The notes: generated from the sequence alone by a model not told the origin. Shown: positions 54,523 through 63,773, numbered from the stretch's first letter. The stretch is 64,000 nt of DNA from Desulforhopalus sp. IMCC35007 (GCF_005116575.1 NZ_SWCN01000007.1:170557-234556); one strand, 5' to 3'. Numbers and translations are program-made.

Positions 54523-55667
54523 AACGTATACCTTTCCAGGGACGTACCCTGGCACTGCTAGTGGTACTTTTGCCTCTTTCAGCCCTCTTTATCTATGTGG
54601 CCCTCCGGTCTGGGCCACTCGCCCCGGTACCCGTAACGATTGCTGCTGTAGAAGATCGCTCCATCGCCCCTGCTCTCTTTGGTATCGGCACGGTAGAGTC
54701 CAGATATACGTACAAGATTGGCCCGACCGTTGCCGGGCGCATCAAACGGCTCACTGTGCAGGTCAACGAAAGTGTAGTGGCCGGACAGATACTAGGAGAA
54801 ATGGATCCGGTTGATCTCAGCAACAAGATACAGGCTCAGGCCGCTGCAGTCCAGCGTGCCGAAGCTCAGTTGGTCGAATCCCAGGCACGCCAGGTTTTCG
54901 CCAAATCCCAGGCACAGCGCTATAACCAATTGCTGGAGGCACGTTCAACAAGTGAAGAGATTGTTGCAGGCAAAAAGCAGGAGTATTTAATCGCCGAAGC
55001 GAACCTGAAAGCTGCCAGGCAGGAAAAGATTCGGCTTCACGCAGAAGGTGCCGCATTAGAGGCACAATTGAGCAATTTAAACCTTGTCGCTCCAGCAGCA
55101 GGACTGGTAACCGCACGCAATGCGGATCCCGGCACTACAGTTGCGGCCGGCCAAGCGGTTGTCGAGCTGATTGACCCGGAAAATCTCTGGATTAATGTAC
55201 GCTTCGATCAAATCCATGCGAGAGGATTGGCGGCCGAGCTACCTGCGCAAATAGTATTACGCACCCAGGCCGGTGTCTTGACAGGTCGCGTTCTGCGCAC
55301 CGAGCCGCTGGCCGACGCAGTGACTGAAGAAATGCTCGCCAAAGTGGTGTTTGACCTGGTCCCAAGACCGTTGCCACCTATTGGCGAACTCGCCGAAGTT
55401 ACTGTCGCCCTGGCTCCACTTCCCTCTGGACCGGCTATCCCCAATGCAGCCATCCAGCGCCTCGGCGGAAAAACGGGCGTCTGGCAGATTATTGATGAAC
55501 ATCCACATTTCACTCCTGTCACCTTGGGGACTGCCGGCCTGGAGGGATATGTGCAAGTAACAGATGGACTCAAAATCAATGACGAGATTGTGGTTTATAG
55601 CGCCAAGGCCTTGACTGCCCGAAGCAGTCTCGATGTTGTCGAACACATTCCCGGAGTGGCACTATGA
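54519..55667 (+). CDS. HlyD-type periplasmic adaptor subunit of an efflux pump
   Basis: A 382-residue membrane fusion protein. One N-terminal helix (about 10-28) anchors it; a lipoyl half-motif around KIGPTVAGRIKRLTVQVNES, a helical hairpin (85-175, e.g. IQAQAAAVQRAEAQLVESQA), the second lipoyl half LVAPAAGLVTARNADPGTTV and a beta barrel follow. It overlaps the FtsX-type permease gene by four bases. It links the inner-membrane ABC pump to the NodT-type outer membrane channel encoded at the end of the operon. Confidence 0.93.
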   Translation: MKRIPFQGRTLALLVVLLPLSALFIYVALRSGPLAPVPVTIAAVEDRSIAPALFGIGTVESRYTYKIGPTVAGRIKRLTVQVNESVVAGQILGEMDPVDLSNKIQAQAAAVQRAEAQLVESQARQVFAKSQAQRYNQLLEARSTSEEIVAGKKQEYLIAEANLKAARQEKIRLHAEGAALEAQLSNLNLVAPAAGLVTARNADPGTTVAAGQAVVELIDPENLWINVRFDQIHARGLAAELPAQIVLRTQAGVLTGRVLRTEPLADAVTEEMLAKVVFDLVPRPLPPIGELAEVTVALAPLPSGPAIPNAAIQRLGGKTGVWQIIDEHPHFTPVTLGTAGLEGYVQVTDGLKINDEIVVYSAKALTARSSLDVVEHIPGVAL

Positions 55668-56869
55668 TCAGCCTGGCCGGACGTGACATCATGCATGCCT
55701 GGGGGAAATTCGTTTTTACCGGCATGGGCCTTGGCCTGTTGATCGGCGTGACACTGTCGATGGCGGGTATCTATCGCGGCATGGTCGATGACGGCAAGGC
55801 TTTACTCGACAACAGCGGAGCTGATCTCTGGGTGGTGCAAAAAGATACCCTTGGTCCTTATGCCGAGCCATCGAGCATCTATGACGATGTCTGGCGAGCT
55901 ATCCGTGGAATTCCGGGAGTCGCCCGAACGGCCAATGTCACCTATCTCACCATGCAGGTACGCCAGGGTGAGCGCGATGTACGCACGCTGGTTACGGGCG
56001 TCACAGCCGGTGGAGCCGGAACTCCCGGCTGGCCTCCGTATCTTGTCGCAGGGCGACAGATCACTCGTGGCCATTATGAGGCTGTGGCCGACATCGCCAC
56101 CCATTTCAAGCTGGGCGACCGGCTGCAGATTCGCCGCAATCACTATACCGTGGTCGGCCTGACCCGGCGAATGGTCTCTTCCAGCGGCGACCCAATGATC
56201 TTTATTCCCCTAAAAGATGCCCAGGAAGCCCAATTTTTAAAGGACAATGACGCCATCCGGCAACAACGCCGTCGCACCGCGGAGAATCCGGCTTTTAACC
56301 GCCCACAGGTTCCGGGCCTGCTGGATTCAGTGATTGCTTCGCAAAATACCAACCAATACGTCAACGCAGTTCTGGTTCAGCTTGCACCAGGGTATCAGGC
56401 GACAGAGGTGGCAGACTCGATCCGCCGCTGGAAACGGTTAACGGTCTACACCCGAAACCAGATGGAGGAAATTCTTATCGGTAAGCTCATCGCCACCTCG
56501 GCCAAACAAATCGCTATGTTTCTGGTGATCCTTTCCATCGTCAGTGCGGCCATTGTTGCCTTTATCATCTACACCCTGACACTTGGCAAAATCCGGGAGA
56601 TTGCGGTGCTGAAACTGATTGGTACCAAGAATCGCACCATTGCCGGCCTGATCATGCAGCAGGCCATTGCCCTTGGAATAATTGGCTTTGTTGTGGGTAA
56701 AATCTCCGCCACTTTACTGATGGCCCCGATATTTCCGAAACATGTGTTACTGGAGCCGCTCGACTCGGTGATAGGACTTGTTGCCGTGATTTTGATATGC
56801 ATCCTGGCAAGTCTTATCGCCATTCGTGCTGCCCTCAAAGTCGATCCGGCCGAGGCCATTGGAGGTTGA
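55664..56869 (+). CDS. FtsX/MacB-like ABC exporter permease (DevC type)
   Basis: A 401-residue permease with one N-terminal helix (FVFTGMGLGLLIGVTLSMAG), a large periplasmic domain of about 230 residues (MacB_PCD-like, with ADLWVVQKDTLGP near 45), and three C-terminal helices forming the FtsX domain (from about 275). The ATPase is a separate gene that begins two bases after its stop, unlike MacB, where both are fused, so the arrangement is DevBCA-like. Substrates could be drugs, lipids or siderophores; nothing in the sequence decides this. Confidence 0.92.
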   Translation: MISLAGRDIMHAWGKFVFTGMGLGLLIGVTLSMAGIYRGMVDDGKALLDNSGADLWVVQKDTLGPYAEPSSIYDDVWRAIRGIPGVARTANVTYLTMQVRQGERDVRTLVTGVTAGGAGTPGWPPYLVAGRQITRGHYEAVADIATHFKLGDRLQIRRNHYTVVGLTRRMVSSSGDPMIFIPLKDAQEAQFLKDNDAIRQQRRRTAENPAFNRPQVPGLLDSVIASQNTNQYVNAVLVQLAPGYQATEVADSIRRWKRLTVYTRNQMEEILIGKLIATSAKQIAMFLVILSIVSAAIVAFIIYTLTLGKIREIAVLKLIGTKNRTIAGLIMQQAIALGIIGFVVGKISATLLMAPIFPKHVLLEPLDSVIGLVAVILICILASLIAIRAALKVDPAEAIGG

Positions 56870-56870
56870 T

Positions 56871-57581
56871 ATGGCGGGTAAAGGTATTCATATCGAAGGA
56901 CTGAAAAAACGTTATGGCAAAGGGGATACCGCAGTCGACGCCTTAAAAGGCGTGAATATACAGGTGGCACCAGGCGAGGTGGTCGGCCTGGTCGGGCCTT
57001 CAGGGTCCGGGAAGAGCACCCTGCTCAAGTGTTTGGGCGCGGTGATCGAGCCCACCTCCGGAAGGATGGTTCTCGGCAACGATACAATTTATAACGATGG
57101 CTGGAAGGTCCGTGATTTACGCGCCCTTCGCCGCGACAAAATCGGCTTTGTCTTCCAGGCCCCTTATCTTATTCCGTTTCTTGATGTAACCGATAATGTT
57201 GCCTTACTGCCGATGCTGGCCGGAGTATCCAACAGCGAAGCGCGCAAACGGGCCTTAGAACTGCTCCAATCACTCGATGTCGAAGCGCGGGCGAAAGCCA
57301 TGCCCGCTCAACTTTCGGGTGGTGAGCAGCAGCGGGTGGCAATAGCCAGGGGCCTGGTCAATCGCCCGCCGGTAATCCTTGCTGACGAGCCCACTGCACC
57401 CCTTGACAGCGAACGGGCGCTGGCGGTGATTCGGATGCTCAACGACATGGCACGAAGATTTGAAACCGCAATTATTGTGGTTACCCATGATGAAAAAATC
57501 ATTCCCACTTTTAAACGAATCTATCATATCCGTGATGGCGTGACCTACGAGGAAGCGGGTGAAGGTCGGGAAATTTTATGA
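56871..57581 (+). CDS. ABC exporter ATP-binding protein (DevA/LolD type)
   Basis: A 236-residue ATPase started at ATG 56871 after GGAGG; the longer frame from GTG 56826 would overlap the permease. It has Walker [17 protein letters not shown]-loop VFQAPYLIPFLDVTDNV, signature [16 protein letters not shown], Walker B VILADEPTAPLDSE and H-loop VVTHDEKI. The D-loop region reads APLD instead of the usual GNLD or SALD. Its stop overlaps the NodT-type gene (ATGA). It powers the FtsX-type permease. Confidence 0.94.
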   Translation: MAGKGIHIEGLKKRYGKGDTAVDALKGVNIQVAPGEVVGLVGPSGSGKSTLLKCLGAVIEPTSGRMVLGNDTIYNDGWKVRDLRALRRDKIGFVFQAPYLIPFLDVTDNVALLPMLAGVSNSEARKRALELLQSLDVEARAKAMPAQLSGGEQQRVAIARGLVNRPPVILADEPTAPLDSERALAVIRMLNDMARRFETAIIVVTHDEKIIPTFKRIYHIRDGVTYEEAGEGREIL

Positions 57582-59056
57582 AAATTCATAGATACCGTGA
57601 GACACCGATGAAATATGCGCCCCTTTATGCTCTTATTACCCTAGGTGTAACAATCAGCCTGCTGACGGGATGCACCGTCGGTCCTGATTTCACCAGTCCA
57701 GCCAAACCCGACGTGACGGACTACACCACAACGCCGTTGCCGTCAAAGACTGCTGGTGCCCCAACACCCTTGGGAGAGGCACAATATTTCACAAAGAGTA
57801 AAGGAATAAACTCAAGATGGTGGCAGGAACTTGGTTCAGCCCGGCTGAATACACTGGTGCTTAATGCACTTGAGGCCAGCCCCACCCTGAGGCAAGCGCA
57901 GGCAACATTGAACCAGGCTGAAGAACTTTACATGGCAAGGGCCGGTTCAAGCCTCTATCCGCAAGTTGCGGCCAATCTCGGCACGCAACGACAGCGATTT
58001 AGCCCCAGCACTTCGGGGCTAACCGGCGATGCCCGAGAATTCGCTCTTTACAACACCGGGGTGGGCATCAACTACACCCTTGATCTTACCGGTGGCAATC
58101 GACGCGCCCTGGAGGCACTGGCCGCGCGCATCGATTATCAGCGCTACCAGCTGGCAGGTGCCCGATTGAACCTGGTGGCCAGGATCGTCACCACCGCCAT
58201 CACCCAGGCAAGTATTTACGGGCAGATACAGGCGACAAAGGATATCCTCCATGCCCAGGAGGAACAGCTGGAACTGACCAAAGAACGCGTCCGTCTCGGC
58301 CAGGCAGCTGCAGATGAAGTGTCAGCCTTACAAACCCCGGTGGAACAGACCCGGGCCACCATACCCCTGCTCTCTACGCAGCTGCAGCATACCGAACATC
58401 TTCTGGCAGTCCTTGCTGGCCGGCCACCAGGTGCGGGAGACTTGCCGGCTTTCACCCTAACGGAATTCACTTTGCCTACGAACCTACCGCTCATCATCCC
58501 CTCTGAACTGGTGCACAGCCGTCCCGATATTCAGGCGGCAGAGGCTTTACTGCACACCGCTAATGCGGAGTACGGCATGGCAATCGCCAGGCTCTACCCC
58601 CAAATCAACCTCAGCGCTGACCTTGGTTTGCTGAGCTTGACGACTGAGTCGTTGTTTAGCGGCAGTTCGACAGTGTGGGGGCTAGTCGGACAATTAACCC
58701 AACCTCTCTTAAATCCGGGGTTGCCGGCAGAAAAACGTGCGGCGTTGGCAGGATTCGATGCAGCTGCTGCGAATTACCAAAATATCGTTCTCGAAGCTTT
58801 GCGTAATGTGGCTGATGTACTCCGGGCTCTGGAAAATAATGCTCAAAGGCTGGGGGCACTGGTTGCCGCCGATCTTGCGGCACAAAAATCCTTTCATACC
58901 ATGCAGCGCCGATACGAGCTGGGAGCGGCCAGTTATGTCCAGCTGCTCATCGCCCAGCAACAGGTGCAACAGACCCGACTCAACTTAATCGAAGGCCAGG
59001 CTCGGCGCCTTACCGACAGCGCGGCGTTGTATCAGGCAATGGGTGGCGATATTTAA
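57578..59056 (+). CDS. NodT-family outer membrane efflux lipoprotein (TolC-like)
   Basis: A 492-residue outer membrane channel. A lipoprotein signal peptide ends at LLTGC; the ATG at 57608 (MKYAPLYALITLGV) would place it more naturally than the first ATG at 57578. Family features include the WWQELGSARLNTLVLNALEA segment, two TolC repeats with long alpha-helical coils, and the SELVHSRPDIQAAEALLHTA motif near residue 310. It is the last gene of the operon and completes a cell-envelope-spanning exporter. Confidence 0.93.
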   Translation: MKIHRYRETPMKYAPLYALITLGVTISLLTGCTVGPDFTSPAKPDVTDYTTTPLPSKTAGAPTPLGEAQYFTKSKGINSRWWQELGSARLNTLVLNALEASPTLRQAQATLNQAEELYMARAGSSLYPQVAANLGTQRQRFSPSTSGLTGDAREFALYNTGVGINYTLDLTGGNRRALEALAARIDYQRYQLAGARLNLVARIVTTAITQASIYGQIQATKDILHAQEEQLELTKERVRLGQAAADEVSALQTPVEQTRATIPLLSTQLQHTEHLLAVLAGRPPGAGDLPAFTLTEFTLPTNLPLIIPSELVHSRPDIQAAEALLHTANAEYGMAIARLYPQINLSADLGLLSLTTESLFSGSSTVWGLVGQLTQPLLNPGLPAEKRAALAGFDAAAANYQNIVLEALRNVADVLRALENNAQRLGALVAADLAAQKSFHTMQRRYELGAASYVQLLIAQQQVQQTRLNLIEGQARRLTDSAALYQAMGGDI

Positions 59057-59087
59057 TTGTTGCTCCAATCGAAGGTGTCAAAAAACG

Positions 59088-60113
59088 TTAGAGAATTTTA
59101 TATTTCTCCCGAAGCATCTTTGACAGATGATTGACCATCGAAAAGGCGTTTTCGACAGTTTTTCCCTTGTCTGGATTAACCAGACAACATGTCGCCGGAG
59201 ACAGCATGCTCTGGGCGATTATTTGCTCAAGATCCACGCCTTTTTTACCCAGATGCTGCCAGATGCCTTCCAGTTTCATTATGAGAAAACCGAGGCTTTC
59301 TTTGGCAAAGATTTCATAGCCGGTTGGCACTATCCCCCACACCAACACTCCGCCCCGGTCAAGGAATTTTTTAATTGAGCCAGCGCAGGCTGCAAATATC
59401 TCTGCATTGGTATAGACGTCTAACGAGAGAATATCCATATCCAGATTGAGGAGAAAATCCCAATCCGGGTTGCCGCAAAGATGAATGCCCCGTGGGCCAT
59501 CAACCATAGCAAAAAAATTATCCAGGTCGGCTTTAGCTTTCTGTTCGCCGTAACCAGACATGGCAGAAAAAATGAATTGCAGTCCCGGTTCGTCTATGAA
59601 CATAAAGGCATTTGGATTGCGCTCCTTCAATCTGCTGAGTTGAATATTTATTCTCTTGGCCATAAACTCCATCATGAAAGGCCTGATGGTGTCGTCAAAA
59701 AGGATGGGGCGTTCATCCTGGTCAAGAATATTGAAGCCAAAACTGACCGGCCCTTCGAGCTGGCCACGAATAGCCGGACGACCGAAAAGATCTCTTGTTA
59801 AAAAATCATGATAGACAACAGAATATTTTTCGCTGATATCAAAGTATGTCGGATCATCAAACCGGCTCATGGTTTCTTCAAATTCTTCAATGAATGTATC
59901 CATTGAAAAGCGCAGCGTCTTCTTGTCCACGTCCAGCACGATCCCTGGAAAATGTTCGGCTGCCTGAACGTACATATCTTCGTAATAGCTAAAGTTCGGC
60001 AATTGCGGCCAAAAGGGAACGTCCAGCGAAAGTGCCAGATCAAGAGCCTGCTGCACATCAGTCTGCGGCATAACAGCCATGGCCGTAGTCAAGAGATTTC
60101 CGGGTATCGGCAT
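59088..60113 (-). CDS. UroD/MetE-like methyltransferase family protein
   Basis: A 341-residue (beta-alpha)8 barrel protein of the uroporphyrinogen decarboxylase/methionine synthase superfamily. Unlike UroD it carries a candidate zinc site: histidine and cysteine in RGIHLCGNPDWDF near residue 206, and cysteines in LSPATCCLVNPD near 304, as in MetE-type and corrinoid-dependent methyltransferases. The short length recalls the corrinoid-dependent core methionine synthases. CAGGAG precedes the ATG, and a perfect palindrome overlaps its promoter. A MetF-type gene 1.6 kb away would supply methyl-tetrahydrofolate, so a role in methyl transfer is plausible. Confidence 0.75.
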   Translation of the reverse strand: MPIPGNLLTTAMAVMPQTDVQQALDLALSLDVPFWPQLPNFSYYEDMYVQAAEHFPGIVLDVDKKTLRFSMDTFIEEFEETMSRFDDPTYFDISEKYSVVYHDFLTRDLFGRPAIRGQLEGPVSFGFNILDQDERPILFDDTIRPFMMEFMAKRINIQLSRLKERNPNAFMFIDEPGLQFIFSAMSGYGEQKAKADLDNFFAMVDGPRGIHLCGNPDWDFLLNLDMDILSLDVYTNAEIFAACAGSIKKFLDRGGVLVWGIVPTGYEIFAKESLGFLIMKLEGIWQHLGKKGVDLEQIIAQSMLSPATCCLVNPDKGKTVENAFSMVNHLSKMLREKYKIL

Positions 60114-60127
60114 GGGTTGTTCTCCTG

Positions 60128-60150
60128 TTAATTATGGCTGCCATAATTAA
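60128..60150. promoter_or_regulatory. Perfect 23-base palindrome upstream of the UroD/MetE-like gene
   Basis: TTAATTATGGC and its exact complement GCCATAATTAA flank one central base, 15 bases before the ATG on the minus strand and just upstream of its ribosome site. A repressor bound here would block transcription or initiation. Confidence 0.7.
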
Positions 60151-60187
60151 TGCAACCAGAGATAGAATTGTCAAATAATAAGCATTG

Positions 60188-60201
60188 TTGACGTAAGTCA
60201 A
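60188..60201. promoter_or_regulatory. Fnr/HcpR-like box upstream of the CBS-HPP genes
   Basis: TTGAC-GTAA-GTCAA is a perfect inverted repeat of the Fnr/DNR/HcpR class, 127 bases before the CBS gene and 75 bases before the divergent UroD-like gene. The Crp/Fnr-type protein encoded near hcp is a candidate to bind it. Confidence 0.5.
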
Positions 60202-60327
60202 TTACCCTATGAGAGATATTGTATTTACTGTAATCTACGATATTATTTCAAATAGCCTTGAACAAAAGAGGGGAGTTTCTATACTTCTGCCTGGATCATC
60301 TCTGTGACACAATAAGGAGTGGAACAA

Positions 60328-60948
60328 ATGAAAGAAATACGCAATGCCGCCTTCATCCCTGTTGATATTTCCGAGCAGGATGTGTTTGAGGCGATGAAAC
60401 ACATCAAAGGCTATATTGATATCACTCCCGGTGACTTCAAAGAAGTGTATCAATCAGCCTATGATTTGGCGATACAACGGCTCCTTAATAGCCTTACAGC
60501 AGATAAAATAATGACCAGATCTGTGATTTTTGTTGATCAGGAAATGGCCCTTGTCGGGGCGGCTGATCTGTTAGCGGAAAAACAGATTTCCGGCGGTCCT
60601 GTCGTTGATAGCAACGGAAAAGTCGTTGGTGTTGTTTCCGAAAAAGATTTTCTCAAAGAGATGGGGTTTGGCGCTACACCATCCTTTATGCAATTAGCCA
60701 CCCATTGTCTGAACAGCAAGAGCTGTATGATCCGAAGATTACACAACAAGACTGTTGGGGACATCATGACAAAGCCGCCGATAACTGCCGGTTCAGAGAT
60801 GACCATCGGCGCAATTTCCGCTCTTTTCGCCAAGCACCAAATCAACCGTCTGCCCATTATCGACGATGATATGCGGCCGATTGGTATGGTCACACGTACT
60901 GACCTGGCCCACTCCTTTGACACCTTAGGAAAGAGGTCGAAAATATGA
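60328..60948 (+). CDS. Tandem CBS domain protein coupled to an HPP membrane protein
   Basis: A 206-residue protein from ATG 60328 (AAGGAG nine bases upstream). After a helical N-terminus (1-55) come two CBS motifs: TADKIMTRSVIFVDQEMAL … GGPVVDSNGKVVGVVSEKDFL and VGDIMTKPPITAGSEMTIGA … NRLPIIDDDMRPIGMVTRTDL. CBS pairs bind adenosine nucleotides and regulate a partner. The stop overlaps the HPP gene in ATGA, so it most likely controls that transporter according to the energy state. No catalytic motif is visible. Confidence 0.9.
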   Translation: MKEIRNAAFIPVDISEQDVFEAMKHIKGYIDITPGDFKEVYQSAYDLAIQRLLNSLTADKIMTRSVIFVDQEMALVGAADLLAEKQISGGPVVDSNGKVVGVVSEKDFLKEMGFGATPSFMQLATHCLNSKSCMIRRLHNKTVGDIMTKPPITAGSEMTIGAISALFAKHQINRLPIIDDDMRPIGMVTRTDLAHSFDTLGKRSKI

Positions 60949-61481
60949 GCTACTTTAATAAAATGAAGGGTGGTGGCCAAAGTCCTCCGCAGGTTGGTCT
61001 GACTGAAGTACTCTGGTCCTGGTTGGGCAGTTTCTTAGGCCTCGCCGCAGTTTCCCTCATTCACTATAAAATACTTGACGAGACGGGTTTGATGATGATC
61101 ATCGGCTCGTTTGGCGCGTCAGCAGTACTCATCTATGGTGCTATCCGCAGTCCTCTGGCCCAGCCAAGGAATCTGCTTGGAGGGCATATTCTTTCCGCCA
61201 TTATCGGAGTGACGGCCTTTCAATGGCTGGGTGGCGAACCGTGGCTGGCAGCAGCTGTTGCCGTCTCTACCGCAATCGCCGTAATGCATCTCACCAAGAC
61301 CCTCCATCCCCCTGGTGGCGCGACAGCACTCATCGCGGTTATCGGTGGTGAAAGCGTACACAATCTCGGCTACCTCTATGTGCTGGTGCCGACTGCCCTG
61401 GGGGCAATGGTAATGCTTGTCGTGGCGCTTATGGTCAACAATATTTCAAAGAATCGACGGTATCCCGAATTTTGGTTTTAG
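60945..61481 (+). CDS. HPP family integral membrane protein
   Basis: A 178-residue membrane protein with four to five helices and the eponymous HPP motif in TLHPPGGATALIAVIGG near residue 121; the GSFGASAVLIYGAIRSPLAQ segment near 45 is also typical. Plant and cyanobacterial members transport nitrite; bacterial members are mostly uncharacterised. Coupled to a CBS protein and preceded by an Fnr-like box, in a window with nrfHA and hcp, nitrite movement is an attractive but unproven role. Confidence 0.9.
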   Translation: MSYFNKMKGGGQSPPQVGLTEVLWSWLGSFLGLAAVSLIHYKILDETGLMMIIGSFGASAVLIYGAIRSPLAQPRNLLGGHILSAIIGVTAFQWLGGEPWLAAAVAVSTAIAVMHLTKTLHPPGGATALIAVIGGESVHNLGYLYVLVPTALGAMVMLVVALMVNNISKNRRYPEFWF

Positions 61482-61686
61482 CTGAAGACAAAGGACACTC
61501 TTGCACAACGTTTTTCGCTTTTATCACCACAATTCAATTCTATTGAAATACCATTGCCGATTCAAAGTGTACCGGAGGTGGTGATATTCTTGTATGAAAT
61601 AACATTCCGTTCGAGACCAATGCTTTATTCAACTGAACTCGTTACCCATTGAAACATCGAAATTATTTTAAACCAGGAGAGTATGA

Positions 61687-63177
61687 ATGCTTCGTGTTTT
61701 CAGTAACCAATTGATGGACCCGGAAAACTTTGTTGTCACCATTGAACTGGTGCCAGGACGTGAATCCTTTGGGGCCAGTACAGACACCCTGGTGGGTATC
61801 GCAAAAGATGCCTTTATCGATGGCAGGGTTTCTGCCGTATCCATCACCGACAACCCCGGCGGCAACCCTTCGTTGTCCCCTGATGTTCTGGGACAAGAAA
61901 TATTCAAGCATGGGTTGGATGTGATTGTTCATTTTACCTGCCGGGACATGAGCCGGGTCGGTATGGAAAGTCGTGCACTGCAGCTGGCCCGTATGGGCAT
62001 CAAAAACATTTTATGCGTGACTGGGGACTACAGCGGAAAGGGCTTTGGCGGACGAGGGACTCCGGTATTTGACCTGGATTCTGTCCTGTTAACCCGCATG
62101 ATGCAGGGATTAAGCGACCGGATGGTGGCCTCGGGGGATCCAGAGCCATTTTTTACTGGATGCGGGGTTTCCCCCTTTAAAACATTGAAATCGGAATGCC
62201 TTGCACAGTACAAGAAACTGGATAAAAAAATTGATGCAGGTTCTGCTTTTGTCATTACCCAGCTTGGCTATGATATCAACAAGTTCAATGAACTGATCCG
62301 CTACCATAAAGAAAAAAATGCATCAATACCAGTGATAGCTTCGGTTTATCTTCTCAGCCCAAAGGCTGCCCGAGCCATGAACCGAGGCCGAGTCCCCGGC
62401 GCCTATGTGTCTGATACCCTTTATAAACAAGTCATACAGGAATGGAAAACCCCAAGGGAAGGCCTTAATGCAGCCATTGAACGAGCCGCCCGTTTGGGCG
62501 TTGTTCTCAAGGCATTCGGGTATCGGGGGATTCACATTGGCGGCATACACCGTAGTTTTAAGGCCATTGCCCGAATCCTGGACCGTATGGAAGAAATTGA
62601 AGAGACCTGGCCCAACTATCTGAATGATTTCTCCAGCAAGGAAAAAAGCTCTTATTATTATTACGATAAGGTCATTGAAGACGAAACCGTTCCTGCTTCA
62701 CGGCCCGGTCTGAAAGAGAGGGTTATAGAGCACTGGCCGTATAAAATGTTTTCTTTTGCCCACAACATATTTTTTGACAAAACAGTTGGAGTCGCACCGA
62801 TCTGTCGAAAAGTGGCCACCTTTTTGGATTCCAATAATAAATCCTGGCTATTGAAACGCGGTTTAGAAGACCCCATTAAAATCCCCCTACTGTCCTGCCA
62901 AAGTTGCGGCGATTGCGGCATCCAGCATGTGGCCTTCATATGTCCAGAGTCCGGATGTCCCAAACATACGCGTAACGGCCCCTGCGGCGGCAGCCGGAAC
63001 GGTACCTGTGAGGTTTACCCGGATAAAGATTGCATATGGATACGGGCATACAACCGCCTGGATCATGTCGGTAAACTGCCCACCTTTCTCAAAGACAATG
63101 TGCCCCCGAGAAACTGGGAGTTGAACAAGACCTCCTCTTGGATCAATTTCCACCTCAACCGCGACCATCAAAAATAA
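61687..63177 (+). CDS. metF: Methylenetetrahydrofolate reductase with C-terminal MTHFR_C iron-sulfur domain
   Basis: A 496-residue protein. The N-terminal MetF barrel (about 10-310) shows FVVTIELVPGRESFGAST, VSITDNPGGN and NILCVTGDYSGKGFGG. The C-terminal part is a cysteine-rich MTHFR_C/MetV-like domain (about 400-470): LLSCQSCGDCGIQHVAFICP, ESGCPKHTRNGPCGGSRNGT and EVYPDKDCIW, expected to bind iron-sulfur or zinc. Fusions of this sort occur in anaerobes with a Wood-Ljungdahl-type methyl branch, where an unusual donor replaces NADH. CAGGAG precedes the ATG. The UroD/MetE-like gene nearby may use its product. Confidence 0.92.
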   Translation: MLRVFSNQLMDPENFVVTIELVPGRESFGASTDTLVGIAKDAFIDGRVSAVSITDNPGGNPSLSPDVLGQEIFKHGLDVIVHFTCRDMSRVGMESRALQLARMGIKNILCVTGDYSGKGFGGRGTPVFDLDSVLLTRMMQGLSDRMVASGDPEPFFTGCGVSPFKTLKSECLAQYKKLDKKIDAGSAFVITQLGYDINKFNELIRYHKEKNASIPVIASVYLLSPKAARAMNRGRVPGAYVSDTLYKQVIQEWKTPREGLNAAIERAARLGVVLKAFGYRGIHIGGIHRSFKAIARILDRMEEIEETWPNYLNDFSSKEKSSYYYYDKVIEDETVPASRPGLKERVIEHWPYKMFSFAHNIFFDKTVGVAPICRKVATFLDSNNKSWLLKRGLEDPIKIPLLSCQSCGDCGIQHVAFICPESGCPKHTRNGPCGGSRNGTCEVYPDKDCIWIRAYNRLDHVGKLPTFLKDNVPPRNWELNKTSSWINFHLNRDHQK

Positions 63178-63278
63178 AGGTTCTATAGTCTCGCCCCTTC
63201 CCCGTCACGCTTTATACAATAGACAGGTGTGAGGACCGCTGAAGGGGCTTGAACTCTTTATTGGTTGTAGGTAGGAGT

Positions 63279-63706
63279 TTACGGCCCGGTATATTGAGCA
63301 ATAACAAGAGTAATGTTCTCTGTTCCTCCCTTTGCCAAAGCATAATCGACATGAGAATCTGCTGTTTTTTGAGATCTTCAGCCTTTCGAAGTTCGGCCTC
63401 AATAATCCCCGGCAATACCGGATTGTGAAAACCAGCGGTGGTCAGTAAGTGAGTATCTCCTACTTCGAGCGACACGACACCTGTCTCCAGGTCTTCCATG
63501 GCGCTAGCCAATGCCTAGTCAAAAATGTTTCGTGAATATTGATCGGCTACTTCTTCCAGCGAAATCTCGCCCTCTGCAACCCAACAAACTCCTGTTGAAA
63601 TATCGGCTGTCATATCTGCGCCCTGACGTGCCCCTTCAACCACATCAAGGTGGGGATGGGAGAAGAGGCTTAAGGACGTTGATATTCTGTAGTTATCCAA
63701 CTGCAT
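63279..63706 (-). pseudogene. Decayed PP2C-type serine/threonine phosphatase fragment
   Basis: Three minus-strand frames give ordered pieces of a C-terminal PP2C phosphatase: VSLEVGDTHLLTTAGFHN (compare GD-LL-SDGL), a helix with AELRKAEDLKKQQILMS, and, after a frameshift, HVDYALAKGGTENITLVIAQ with the PP2C closing motif GG-x-NITLV, then TAA at 63279-63281. The first piece, MQLDNYRISTSLSLFSHPHL…, is in another frame and is less clear. The N-terminal metal site is missing, so the gene is not functional. Confidence 0.55.
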
Positions 63707-63752
63707 AGCCGGGTTAATGGTTGAAAAATATTGCGTAATCAGTAGAATAATC

Positions 63753-63773
63753 TAGATCAATAATATTGATCTA
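63753..63773. promoter_or_regulatory. Perfect 21-base palindrome
   Basis: TAGATCAATA and TATTGATCTA flank one base in the 280-base gap before the last gene. It contains ATCAA/TTGAT half-sites in the order opposite to an Fnr box. Candidate operator; otherwise the gap 63707-63905 shows nothing. Confidence 0.4.
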
